Source of the DNA: Mya arenaria
Taxonomy: Eukaryota; Mollusca; Bivalvia; Myida; Myidae
Length of the DNA: 64,000 nt
Assembly: GCF_026914265.1 (NCBI RefSeq)
Contig: NC_069136.1
Span: 12,456,356 to 12,520,355 of the forward strand
Direction: 5' to 3'
The translations under genes and the position numbers were made by a program. Within the stretch, counting starts at the first letter, position 1. Each line of letters opens with the position of its first letter. Below are positions 37,930 to 48,994 of this stretch, in pieces. The notes under the pieces were generated by a model, which searched no databases, was not told the DNA's origin, and worked only from the letters and a program-made list of their open reading frames with translations.

Positions 37930-37937
37930 GTTTGTAT
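37930..37937. repeat. Right target-site duplication, GTTTGTAT
   Basis: Matches 33451-33458 exactly and lies directly after the right terminus of the 4.47-kb element. Confidence 0.85.
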
Positions 37938-38200
37938 TGATTTTTCCCGTTCACTGAACCGTATACCTACATACTAGAAGCCAGTTACCGGTTTCCAAAT
38001 CACATGGAGTTAAACAAAACACCAATTAACATTAATTTATACTGGGGCCAATAACACAATTATTATTTTTATTCCAGGATTTATATAAGATTAATCAGTA
38101 TGCTCAGCTATTTCGGGTTTAGATCAAAACTGGAAATCTGTTGACGCTTAAACGTTTTGACCTGCGCATCCTGCTAACGTAACGCTTGGCAAACAGCAAA
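37938..38200. promoter_or_regulatory. Inferred former divergent promoter, APTX-like/SPFH
   Basis: This short non-repetitive stretch lies between the right target-site duplication and the SPFH 5' exon. If the element is removed, it directly abuts the aprataxin start codon, so it should hold the core promoters of both head-to-head genes. No clear TATA box is seen. GC content rises towards 38200. Inference from layout only. Confidence 0.5.
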
Positions 38201-38281
38201 TGAGGCCGTAAAATCCCGAAACTGGAGACCGTCAAATAAAGTACGGGGTGTGTGCGTTCATCGACCTTCACCTTAGGTCTG
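38201..38281 (+). other. SPFH 5' UTR exon (3' boundary supported)
   Basis: The segment ends TTAGGTCTG|GTAAGT, a strong donor at 38282, and the next plus-strand acceptor in the gene is TTTTCAG at 41052. Its 5' end cannot be placed from sequence. 38201 is nominal. Confidence 0.5.
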
Positions 38282-38865
38282 GTAAGTAAACATTTGAGAA
38301 TAGGAAATTACATCGAGATTTTTTGTTATTTGTTCGCCTTGTTAACCTGGTGTAAGTTTGTCGAATGTCAAAATTGATATTATATGTCTTTTCTTATTAA
38401 AATTAAGTCTCAGTGTACAGCAAGTACATTTTGATTTCAAAATATTGCTCTGGGAAGTGCAGCTTAAATTACGGAGCTTTGCATTTCGAAATCCGCTTGC
38501 GAAATGCTCTGCAATTTAAAAGATTATATGATATTTGCCAATTGAAAATACATTTCCTCATGAGGTAATTTTTATAAGGAATATATTCTTGTGAGGAGTG
38601 TGATATTGACTATTCTTGGCCAGCCATTCAGGGACTGTGAGTTTTTGTTTGTTTTTATGGTAAGTGTACATAAATTGGCCAAAATAATGATTTAGGGGAA
38701 CTTTTTTAACATTTGGGCATTCATTTTGTTTCCCTTATGAAGAGTCGCCCAAACAAAAAAATGTCGTAAGACTGAAGCAGTTGTTTATATGGACTAGTTT
38801 ATAACGGCTTGATCATTATTTTTCAGGGGTAAGTAGACACACCTATAAACATGTATGAGCATGTA

Positions 38866-38927
38866 TTAGTCATTCCAAAATGCTGTCCAGGCTAATAAAA
38901 GCCTGGATGGCATTTTAGAATGATTAG
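38866..38927 (+). ncRNA. miRNA-like hairpin in SPFH intron 1
   Basis: A 28-pair stem with one internal mismatch, four wobble pairs and a six-base loop: CATTCCAAAATGCTGTCCAG on the 5' arm and CTGGATGGCATTTTAGAATG on the 3' arm, around AATAAA. This is the size and pairing quality of a short pre-miRNA hairpin. A tiny fold-back transposon would look the same, and nothing here identifies a mature product. Confidence 0.35.
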
Positions 38928-41074
38928 GGCATTGTATGTAATGTGAATGCCCGCAGTGCCTTTTATTTCTGCTGCATTTGCTTTGACATCATTTTGTCAA
39001 AATTTATCAAAACATTTTTAGATTGGTGTATCATCTTAGAAAAAACACAATGCTTTTCAAGTGTTTGGTATTTTTGATCATATTTTGTAGCATAATTTGA
39101 AGGGTGATTTACTGTCTATAAAGTGAACAATTATTGACATAGAATTGATATGATTGTGAATCTGTTCTTTGACAGAAGTTGTTACATTAACAAAAGATGT
39201 TTCATAAGAAATTTTAACTTACTACTTGTAACAAAAACTGTCAAAGATAATTGTAAAAAAAGTGTTTGGATTTGTGGCCTTAGCCAGTATACAGCATAAC
39301 TCTTCTTAAAATCTGTAGAATGTTCTGTACCAGCTGGGGAGTAGTCCTTGGACGTAAAAATCATGTTTTGTAAAAAACATATACAGTACATCTGTTGGAA
39401 ATAAAGTTGCTGATTGTAATGTATTTCTTTATATCAAAAAACATTCTATTTCTTCAAACTTTATTTCTGTGTTTATCCAAAAGAGAAGGCCAACATCAGA
39501 TGTCACAGAATGTCAAATTACAGGGCTGCCTTTTTCTATACTGGTGATCTAGATCAAAACCTGGGCTAGCCTTGGTCACACTTGCGAAGATTCATCTTGT
39601 TTTGTAAAGTATTTTTCTAAAAAATGCCATTCAAAGTTTATACGCTTAAAAATCAAAATGTAGCAAATGGGGGAATGACGTCAGAGGGTGCATATCCAGG
39701 TTTTGCAGTTATGTTGACCAACATTCAAGATATTTATAAATAGAAATCACGCTTTACATTTGCATTGCATCACAGTTTTGAAAAACATCGGTAACAATAA
39801 ATAACTTTACAGCTAAGTGTTTGTTTAATAAAGCATACTTACTATTTATAATTGTATGACCATGTTTTTTCGCTTTGCAAGTGTTCGGTATTTGTGTCCT
39901 CCATAGCAAAAATTTAAGGGTGATTTACTGTCCATAAAATGAATGATTTTCAACATAAAATTGATGAGGTCGTGAATCTGTAATTTGACAGTTGTTGTCA
40001 CATTAACTAAAGATGTTTCATACGCATTTATTTTTAATTTAGTATAACAAAAACTCTCCCAAGGTAATTGTGAAAAACCTCAAAAAGTGTTCAGATTTGT
40101 GACCTTAGCCAGTAATACCGACATGTCCGACCTGTGACTATTGGACCCATTCCCCTAACAAATTATCTTTTTATATGAAAACCTTTTCACCTGAAATGGT
40201 TCATTCAACATCCAGTTGAATTGTGTGATGTAAAGTGTTGGGGATTATTGAATTCAGAAATAGTTGTTTTTCATCACATACAGAAATCATTATGCAATAA
40301 TAACTGTATTGATTTATTGCAAGAGATACATGTATTTACACCCCAAGGATTGATATTTCAGTCATTCAGGTCGATTGAGATGGAAAATAAACTAATATTT
40401 GTATAATTTCCTCATCTGCAAACTATAAAATTTCCTATTTTTATAAAAGCAAAGATTTTTACCAAAATGGCATATTTTGCCACGCAAAATTTCTAGGGTC
40501 TTTTTTCCCAAAATGGGCAGTAAAAGGCCTGCACTATTACATGATTATAATTTGTAATATAAACTCATAAAAGAGGATATATGTCATTGAAGTATTGAAC
40601 ACAATAATGGATACAGTTGAGTATTTTTATGATAAAGTCAGAGAACACTTCTGCCGAACTAGAATTTTACCACTTTTGTATCCTAAATTGGGAACCATTT
40701 AATACAAATATATGTCATTTAATTTGATATACCTTTGTAAATAAATGCAGCCTTAAATATTTCCATTTTAAATAACGTTACTTAGGCTTATTTGCCATTA
40801 AGAACATTTTTGTCACATTTTATAATAATACTTTAAAATAAAGTTTAAATTTGAACTGTCATTGATGTTTTAACATTGTAACAAGCATTTCATTCCCATA
40901 ATTTACACAATTATTTTTCCAATATCTGACCACTTTCAGGTAAAAGGTGGTGATTTATTGTGAATGTCGTCAAAAAAGACATAAATATCGAATAAATAGG
41001 AATTTAATGTAAGATGACAAAATACATTTGAACATGTATGTAATATTTTCAGGGCAAGGGTTGCCTAATTAAAA

Positions 41075-44000
41075 ATGGCCAAACCACAGATCATAGCTGC
41101 TGGAATTGTGGCATTGCTGATTATCTTGATGACCATCATCCTGCTGGCTACTTCCCTTAAGAAACTGTCTTCTGACCAAAGTAAGTTGTGTTTATATTTT
41201 GAATTTTACTATCTGCAGTAGTGGTGTGTGCCCATAACAGGACAACCATTTTTAAGAAGACATGCAGGGCCCTTTTACCAGTTATTGGGAAGACTCCTAG
41301 CCCTTTTTGTTGGTGAATTTTAGGAAAAAATTCTGAGAGTACTTTCTCACTATGTCACTGTAACAATGTCACTGAGAAACAGTGATTAATAAATCATGAA
41401 ATTCTCATAGTATGAAATTTAAAATAAATTGATGATGAGGCATTTCAGAGGCTATTTTGGGATAAAATGATTATGAAGAATTTCAGAGGCTATACAAAAA
41501 CAGGGTCTGGCCCCTTGAGAAAGAAGCGGGGTATTGGCTACGGTAAAGAAGGGTAAAAGGGCCCTGAAATGTAATCACTTTTTGTTTATTTTTTAATGTA
41601 TTGTAGGATATGTTGTCATGATTTGAGCCAACATATGTACGGTATACATGTAGCAAATCCCATATCTCAAATGATAATAATAGTTGGGTTATGCCTCCTG
41701 TGTGACTGAGGAAAAACAGATTACATGTAGCTTTGGTGTTGGCTCGGCTGTGCCATGCTGTTTTTGTATAAAGGGCTTTTAATGATAATAAAATGTTTGT
41801 TTGCCATCAGTTGGGTTGACATATGACACAATCAACAAAAACCTTGGAGATGAAGTGAAGAGAGAGGGTTTACACAATGGTCCTCCCGGGTTTGAGTTCA
41901 TCATATTTCCCAGTGTGTACAAGACTATTTCCTTCTCAGATCTTAAGGTGAGTGGAATCTGGTGATTCAGAAGGTCTCCTTACTACTCAACACTAATACA
42001 AGGCTCATTGTCTTGAACTCATTAGTCTGGAACACCCTATCTTTTATACTGTGTAAAGGACACACTTTTTATCCCCCGTCTATGAAATAGGGAGGGGGAT
42101 ATTGAAATGGCATTGTCCGTCCGTCCGTCCGTCTTTCCGTCCGTCCGTCCGTCACCTGCGTTTTCTCAGTAACTAGCCGGTATAATTTCATGAAACTTAA
42201 AATAAATATGAACCACTATACTAGAATGATGCCGGTCCAAAAAAAATTTGGTCAATTGTCCTTGGAGTTATTGCCCTTGATTTTTTGAAAAATGCACATT
42301 CACAGCCATTTCTCAGTCACTAGCTGGCAGAATTTCATGAAACTTGAAATAAATATAAATTACTATACTGGGATGATGCCTGTTCATTTTTTTTTGGATT
42401 GGTCAATTGTACTTGGAGTTATTGCCCTTGATTTTTTGAAAAACTCTCATTTACAGCCATTTCTCAGTAACTAGTCGGTAGAAAATCTTGAAACTTGAAA
42501 TAAATATGAACCAACATACTGCGATGATGCCTGTTTATTTATATTTTGGATTGTGTAATTTCTATATGAGTTATTTGCCCTTGATTTATTAAAAGATCCA
42601 TGTTTGCAGCCTTTTCTATGCAACTAGCTGGTAGAATTTCATGACACTTGGAATAAATAAGAACCAACATACTGTGATGATGCCTGTCTATTTTTCTATT
42701 GGATTGGTCAATTTTCCTTAGAGTTATTGCCCTTGATTTATTAAAAAATCATTGTTTGCAGCCATTTCTCAGTAACTAGCTGCTAGAATTTAATGAAACT
42801 TGAATGTTATATGAACCAACATCCTTCAAGCACAAACAAGCCATCAAGCACAAACAAGCCATTGTTGGCGGGGGATATCTTTTCACTGAAAATGCTTGTT
42901 GCCCTTGAATTTAATGGAAAAAAAATGCCTGCGTATAAAACATTTTATTATTGGCCTTCAATATTGCAAAATTGGTAGTTTTACCTATGATTTCAGTTGA
43001 AATAAAGGAAAACATACAACCTTTTATTCAGTGTACTTTCAGACATTTATTTTACATTTTAGTAATCAGCCATCAAATATCTTACAAATGATTACCTATT
43101 CACAATCCAAAAAATAAATCGTCAAAACAAGTATGGCGGATACTGGACTTCCCGATATACTCTAACCAACCCAAATTTTTGGGCTCCGATTTCAACATTT
43201 TTCCACTGCATCCTATCATTTATATTTAGGGGTTTTACCTGTTTTTTCACCACTTTTTTGCCTGCATCCTATCTATGCTAACATCTTTTACATAGTATAA
43301 TACGTTACAAACATTTATGGAGATCAAGTGCCATCAGCATATTAAGGTTATCATAGAGCTAGCTTAGAAGATACAAGCATCTTTATTTAAAGTCGGGTAA
43401 ATGCTTACAAGAAACGTTAGGGCAATGAGCTGTTTTCCGACATCAAAATTTATGTACTTAGCTTATGTTCAGGTTAGTTCTGGAATGAAATATAAGAAAA
43501 GGATGTAAAATACCAACTTATTTGAACAGGACTCCCATTTGAACGAGTTTGATTTTCAATCATAGCTATACTATGATTTAACCATTTAGTTATATTGGTA
43601 ACAATTTGTTTTTCCAGTGTTTGAACAAGGATGGTGTGATTATCACGTTAGATGTGACCTACCAGTTTAAGGCCCAGCCCACAAAACTTCATGACTTGAT
43701 CATTAACTTCAAGGACTATGATGGTTACAAGAAAGTCCTAGAGTACACAGGTGTGTAGTTTAACTTATAAAGCAGAGTTCTCATTGAATCTGAAACTTGT
43801 GTTTGTAAAACACACACATTTACAGCATTACAAGTCCATCCCGTACTTGAAACCTATGTTCATTGTTCATGAGTACGAAGTTTGTGTTGTCAATTTGCTC
43901 AGGGTGTTCAATTGAGTTGTATGATTTGAATAGGCTGCAGTGCTTTAGCCATGATTTGATAAGGGCAGGGTGCTAGGTCAGAATGGGCACTTTTAATGCG

Positions 44001-47000
44001 AATTGAATCACCATATTATTAAGGGGCACTTGCAAGGGCCAATGTTCAATTCTTATTGTTTAAGTGTTGTAACTACTTTCAATACTAATAGTTTGTTATG
44101 AATACCTTAGCTGTTATCTTCACTTTAGTGTCACAATTATGTATTTTTAGTTTTTATACTTAAAAATTTATACTTGTTTCTTATACTTATTTCTGAAAAT
44201 TGACTACATGTATGTCAAACAAAAGGGCACCGCAGGTTGTAGCTAAAAGGGCAGCGGATGCCCAACCCTACACCCAGGTCTAGCGAGAGCACTGGGCTTG
44301 ATACCAAGAATGTGCTTCAAGCAAAGTCAGAAAATATCAGATTTATTGTTTATGGTCAAATATAATTATGTACTTTAAGTGAAGGCTGTAAATATTTTGC
44401 CAGGTGAGTCAGCTCTACATGAATCCTGCAGCTATTTCAATACCTCGCAGTTCCAGGCTGAGCGCGGGAAATTCCAGGAACGTGTGAAGGAGAAGATCAT
44501 TGAGAAATACACGAAACTCTATGCTGACATCACTGACCTCCAGGTATGGGCTCCTGGTCCAGCTTATCAATGAACGTGCAACAAATTGTCATAAAGAGAA
44601 ATGCGTATGAATACTAAGTTAGTGTCAGATATCAAGTTCATATTTCAAGTTGCAAATTCAAATAAACATAAATCATAGTGTTAACTTTCCAGCAGTTTGT
44701 TTCAAAAGGTATGGCGCTCAAACCAAATTTAAAGGATTCCTAAAATCTATCAGGGATAATTTTAGAAAGCGATTTCCGCGGTTTCTCGCATAAAAATCGC
44801 TCAATTTGCATCCAAATCACATAAATGCGAGATATTCTTGCGCTTGATCGCAGTTTGTGTATTTTGTGCCTTTTCCTTTTTGTTGTTTTACAAAATAAAG
44901 CATCGTAGTCGCAGACAGCTTCTTGTTTATATTTATTGAATATCTCACAAATTGACTCACCTACATTGAATGCATTTGTCTTATCGAATGTTTTGATCGA
45001 TATCGTCCACGCACTTAGTCTAATTGTTTTCAAGCGTTTTTGCGACCCGGAATAATTTTGTTTACGCGGGTTACCACTGCACTTTAAATGCGTCTGCAAT
45101 ATTGGAAGCGTCAAAATGTCTAATCAGAATCGGTGTTTGCATTCCTTGAAAAAAGCCTCTAGACCAAAATAAAATACCAGGTTCAGATGAAAACAACAAT
45201 GGAAAGCCTTCATTCCTAAAGAAAAGTCAATGCACATTTCAGCAAGAATGGCTAAATCCTATTATTTGCTCAAGTATAACGAGACGGAGTACCTATGAAT
45301 GTTCATGCTGTCTGAACTGTTAACAAGTGTTTTCTTCTAGTCAAACAAGTGTATATATTATATCTATATATTATAAATTTGTAAATATATTGATTTTCAT
45401 GAAACAATGAAACAAGTTACGGTTATGCATTGTTTTATCACTGTGTTATCCATGTATAAAAAAATCTCACTGAATTTAAAATTCTCTCACCAATTTTGGA
45501 CAAATGGGAGCAAATCTCTCATTGAAAATCTGACAAAGAATTATCCCTGATCTATTGTATGATATGCTCATTGATAAGATGGCCCCTCTGTTTAACAGGT
45601 CTTGGATTATGTACACCAAGAGTTGAAACATTTCTCAAGTTAAGCAGGGCAAACAGATTGAACTTTGAGATTTCTTAAAAATTAAGATAAAAATAAAAGA
45701 GCTTTATGATTTCAATCAGTAAATCATTAAAGCAAAATGAATCATCAAAATATATGTGTGGTTTAATAATTATGTTTTTTGTTGTGCATAAAAATGGTCT
45801 AGAATGTCTAAATAATCATGTTGTATCATCTAGGACCAAACTTTTCTTCACCAATTAGGACCAAAATTAGTTGTACCTTCTATGACCAAAATCAGGTTTT
45901 ACCCTCTAGAACCAAAATTGTGTTGTACCTTCTGGGACCAAAATCATGTTGTACCATTTAGGACCAAAATCATGTTGTACCATTTAGGACCAAAATCATG
46001 TTGTATTCTCTTGGACCAAAATCATGTTGTACTGACCAGGACCAAAATCATGTTGTACCATTTAGGACCAAAATCACGTTGTACCATTTAGGACCAAAAT
46101 CATGTTGTACCATTTAGGACCAAAATCATATTGTACCATTTAGGACCAAAATCATATTGTACCATTTAGGACCAAAATCATGTTGTACCATTTAGGACCA
46201 AAATCATATTGTACCATTTAGGACCAAAATCACGTTGTACGACCAAAACAAGGTTGTACCACCTACATGTAGGACCAAAATCATGATGTTCCGTTAAGGT
46301 AATGTTGTAAAGTCTAAAAACCAAAATCACTTTGTAAAGTCTAGAAACCAAAATCACTTTGTTAAGTCTAGGACCAAAATTGTGTTATACCATTTAGGAC
46401 AAAAAAACATGTTGAACTGTCTAGGACTTAAACCACGATGAAACAGGTATTATTGTGTTCGGGTTACTAAAATTCAAAAAAATACCCTTAAGAAATTTTA
46501 AGGCCTATTAGCTTGAGTTTTGATGTAATAAAACGTAAAGTATTTCTGATAATTCTAACTTATATCAATCATCAACAATGTATAACGTGAAATTAATTTC
46601 ATAGTAGGAACTCTATCAATTTCACAACAGTAGGCAGATAATTACATAGGGTTTTATGAAACATATGAATTTGTCAGCTTTCAAATGTTTATGTATTGAA
46701 GGTTAGTTAAACTTAGTTTCAAACAAAGTTCTCTTCTTTTTCGCATGTTTTGCTATAAGCCAGAAGGTTCCCTAAGTAATTAATTTCTCTATAAAAAGAT
46801 AAAAAACAAATACACTGGTGCGGCTTTAAAAATGCACTATTAAGTTTTGGCATTGTTATAATTTGTATGCAAGCTCTTTGGATTACAGGAAAAGCTCATT
46901 ATTTTCTAGCATTTTGTCAGCCCTACTTGACTAACTTTAACTCAACTCTAATATCTTAAACTGTGCAGTTTCAAGTTACGACAAAATCAATTTTTTCCTG

Positions 47001-48809
47001 GACCTCAAGTCCTACTAAACTTCATTGGTCTAAAATAAGATATTAAATATTTGTTTTGTCACACCTGAGCAACACGGGTTGAATTTGTAATAAACTACAT
47101 GTATTTGTTCATAGGTGAGCAACATTGGTTGAATTTGTAATAAACTACATGTATTTGTTCACAGGTGAGCAACATTGGTTGAATTTGTAATAAACTACAT
47201 GTATTTGTTCACAAGTGAGCAACATTGTTTGAATTTGTAATAAACTACATGTATTTGTTCACAGGTGAGCAACATTGAACGACCCAGTGAATATGAAGAT
47301 GCTATTCGAAGCAAGGAACGAGCCAGGGAAGATATTGAGGTTCGTTAAATTCATGATTATTTTTTCATGTGTTTGTTAACATAATAAGGTATTCAATCCC
47401 TAATGATTCTGTAAAAAACTGTTGCCCGGCAACACCACTTATAATAATGAATCAATCAACGAAACTAAATAGAAAATCAGAATGTGATTAATGTTATTGC
47501 CTACATACTAAATATCATATAAATAGACTTGGAATAAATTGTTTAATTTTTTTTCCTTGTGAACTAAAATTAGGGTTAATATTTTTTACCTGATTTTTCT
47601 CTTTATTTTACATCTGTGTAATATCTGACCTAGGGTATTATCTTCAATAAAATGCCGATCTATGGATTGAACGTGGAGAATAACTCTGGGGAGAATTTCC
47701 GTGAACTATCCATCAGACAATTCCGCAAACAATAAACTAAACATATTTAAACCAATTTCAGGTTGCAAGGAACGAGAGGCCGCGGTTGGTGACAGAGGCA
47801 ATGACAGAGTTTCTGGAGGCCAACACCACATCTCAGATAATCAGAGACAAGGCCGAGTCCGATAAGAGAATCTTGCAGGCTAGGTGGGTGCCACAAGTTT
47901 TTACATTTTATTCTACACATGTTTTTCTTGCCTGCAAAATAGTCTATTTGATATTGGATTCATTTTGACACCTACACTTATTGTAGAAGTGCAAATGAAA
48001 ATCTGAGAGTCACACACTCTCTGTCTAATGATTTCACCGATTTTATATATGTTGTCGCAGAATCATGATAACTTTTTCATATTATGTCCCATCATGTGAA
48101 AAACAGCCCAAAACTGTAGATTCGCATCATACACCAAGGTGTCTGCAGACAATCATACCTAACCTTGCAAACTTGATAAGGCTTGAAAGTTATAAGTGCT
48201 TTTTTTGATCACTGTTCAATATGTGGGTTACTTTTAAAGCTGCACTCTCACAGATTGAACGTTTAGACGACTTTTTTATTTTTTGTCTTGGAAAGAGCCA
48301 TGTTTTGAAAAAATGCATGGAAAGCAGTTATATAAGACTGCTGACAAAAAATTGGATCACAGATTTTTATATTCAAGTTCAGAAATTGATGTTTTATGCA
48401 TTTTTCTTAAACCGTTAGAAACGGTTTAAGCCATAAAACATTAATTTTCGAATGGAAATATGAAAATCTGTGATCTGATCTTTTGTCAGCAATCTTTTAT
48501 CATTGGTTTGTAGATATTTACGCAAAAATTTGCTTTTTCTAAGACAAAAAATAAAAAAGTTGTAAAAGTGGTATATCTGTTACTGTCTGCATTAAATAAT
48601 AATTCAGGGCGGAACAAGAGGCCAAGGCCATCATTGAACAGTACCAGAAGGAATCCGAGGCCTACGCCCAGATTCTAGATCCCAACGGTCTGGGCTTCAC
48701 AGTGGATGGTTTCATCGCTTACATGGGTGTCCGCGTCATCTCCTCCGCCCAGAACCCGGTCTATATCGGACTTCAGAGCCCCGCCAAGTCATCGTACATG
48801 ACACCCTAA
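41075..48809 (+). CDS. Membrane-anchored SPFH/Band-7 domain protein
   Basis: Seven coding exons: 41075-41180, 41811-41947, 43618-43750, 44404-44543, 47265-47339, 47762-47883 and 48608-48809 (915 bp, 304 residues). All phases agree. The exon-6 donor GTTCGT is weak. Residues 5-26 form one membrane helix (IIAAGIVALLIILMTIILLA), with the rest on one side. PGFEFIIFPSVYKTISFSDL through VTYQFKA and the long charged helix (ERPSEYEDAIRSKERARED, EANTTSQIIRDKAES, AEQEAKAIIEQYQKESEAYA) is the order of the stomatin/prohibitin/HflK-C fold, in which ring-forming oligomers scaffold membrane microdomains. It is not a clear orthologue of prohibitin, stomatin, erlin or flotillin, so no symbol is given. Exon 2 begins at an acceptor at 41053, and the ATG is the first in it. 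Introns hold several tandem arrays. Confidence 0.9.
42062..42930. repeat. About 151-bp tandem repeat with GTCC-rich head, SPFH intron 3
   Basis: It begins with CCCCCGTCTATGAAATAGGGAGGGGG and a (CCGT)n run (42113-42152). Units marked by CAGCCATTTCTCAGT recur near 42303, 42455 and 42758 (a variant at 42608). Each unit carries TTCATGAAACTTGAAATAAAT and GAGTTATTGCCCTTGAT. The array ends with GGCGGGGGATATC near 42868, roughly an inverted match to the head, so the array may sit inside a mobile unit. The 60-61-codon frames here are repeat by-products. Confidence 0.85.
45829..46440. repeat. 26-bp minisatellite in SPFH intron 5
   Basis: About twenty copies of TTTAGGACCAAAATCATGTT plus GTACCA, best preserved between 45950 and 46240 and degenerate at both edges. 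A 69-codon plus frame through it is a by-product. Confidence 0.95.
47065..47280 (+). repeat. 50-bp tandem repeat copying the exon-6 splice acceptor
   Basis: Four copies start at 47065, 47115, 47165 and 47215, and the fifth start at 47265 is the first base of exon 6. The unit begins GTGAGCAACATT, which are the first bases of the exon, and ends TGTATTTGTTCACAG, the real acceptor. Copies at 47115 and 47165 keep TAG or CAG before GTGAGC. The copy at 47215 has CAA instead. The repeat has therefore multiplied the intron-exon junction. Confidence 0.95.
47634..47735 (+). CDS. Possible alternative last exon of the SPFH gene
   Basis: Between exons 6 and 7, a pyrimidine-rich tract ending GACCTAG precedes 33 open codons (KMPIYGLNVENNSGENFREL, then SIRQFRKQ) and a TAA. 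The entry phase (0) matches the end of exon 6, so inclusion would give a 230-residue protein lacking the C-terminal helix. The stop codon is embedded in an AATAAA (47731-47736), 26 bases before the exon-7 acceptor, so this could be a true alternative terminal exon. It could equally be a cryptic or non-productive exon. Confidence 0.35.
   Translation, partial: GIIFNKMPIYGLNVENNSGENFRELSIRQFRKQ
48234..48595. mobile_element. TTAA transposon, AGCTGCACTCTCACAG family, in SPFH intron 7
   Basis: The left end is TTAAAGCTGCACTCTCACAG. The right end is diverged (TACTGTCTGCATTAA). The inner arms TTTTTTATTTTTTGTCTTGG and CTAAGACAAAAAATAAAAAA are inverted. The element stops 12 bp before the exon-8 splice site, so the branch-point and pyrimidine-tract region is largely transposon sequence. 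Confidence 0.85.
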
Positions 48810-48988
48810 TGAAATATTGATAAGGATGAAGGGGTAACTGTACCATGGTGGACTGTATTTCTGGGAAACTGGGGCTAAAATTTTAAAAGTTCACTTTCTT
48901 TTTAAATCAAGTTTTAGAAAACAAAGAATTTAGTAAAATAAAAAAAATCGGTAGGTATAACATTGTCAAGGTAATATATACATATTTG

Positions 48989-48994
48989 AATAAA
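48989..48994 (+). terminator. Candidate SPFH polyadenylation signal
   Basis: AATAAA, about 180 bases after the stop codon at 48809. Later AATAAA hexamers (for example near 51047) could give longer 3' UTRs. Confidence 0.45.

Noticed and set aside
45882-46091. 69-codon plus frame with repeated DQNHVV text
   Set aside because: A by-product of the 26-bp minisatellite.
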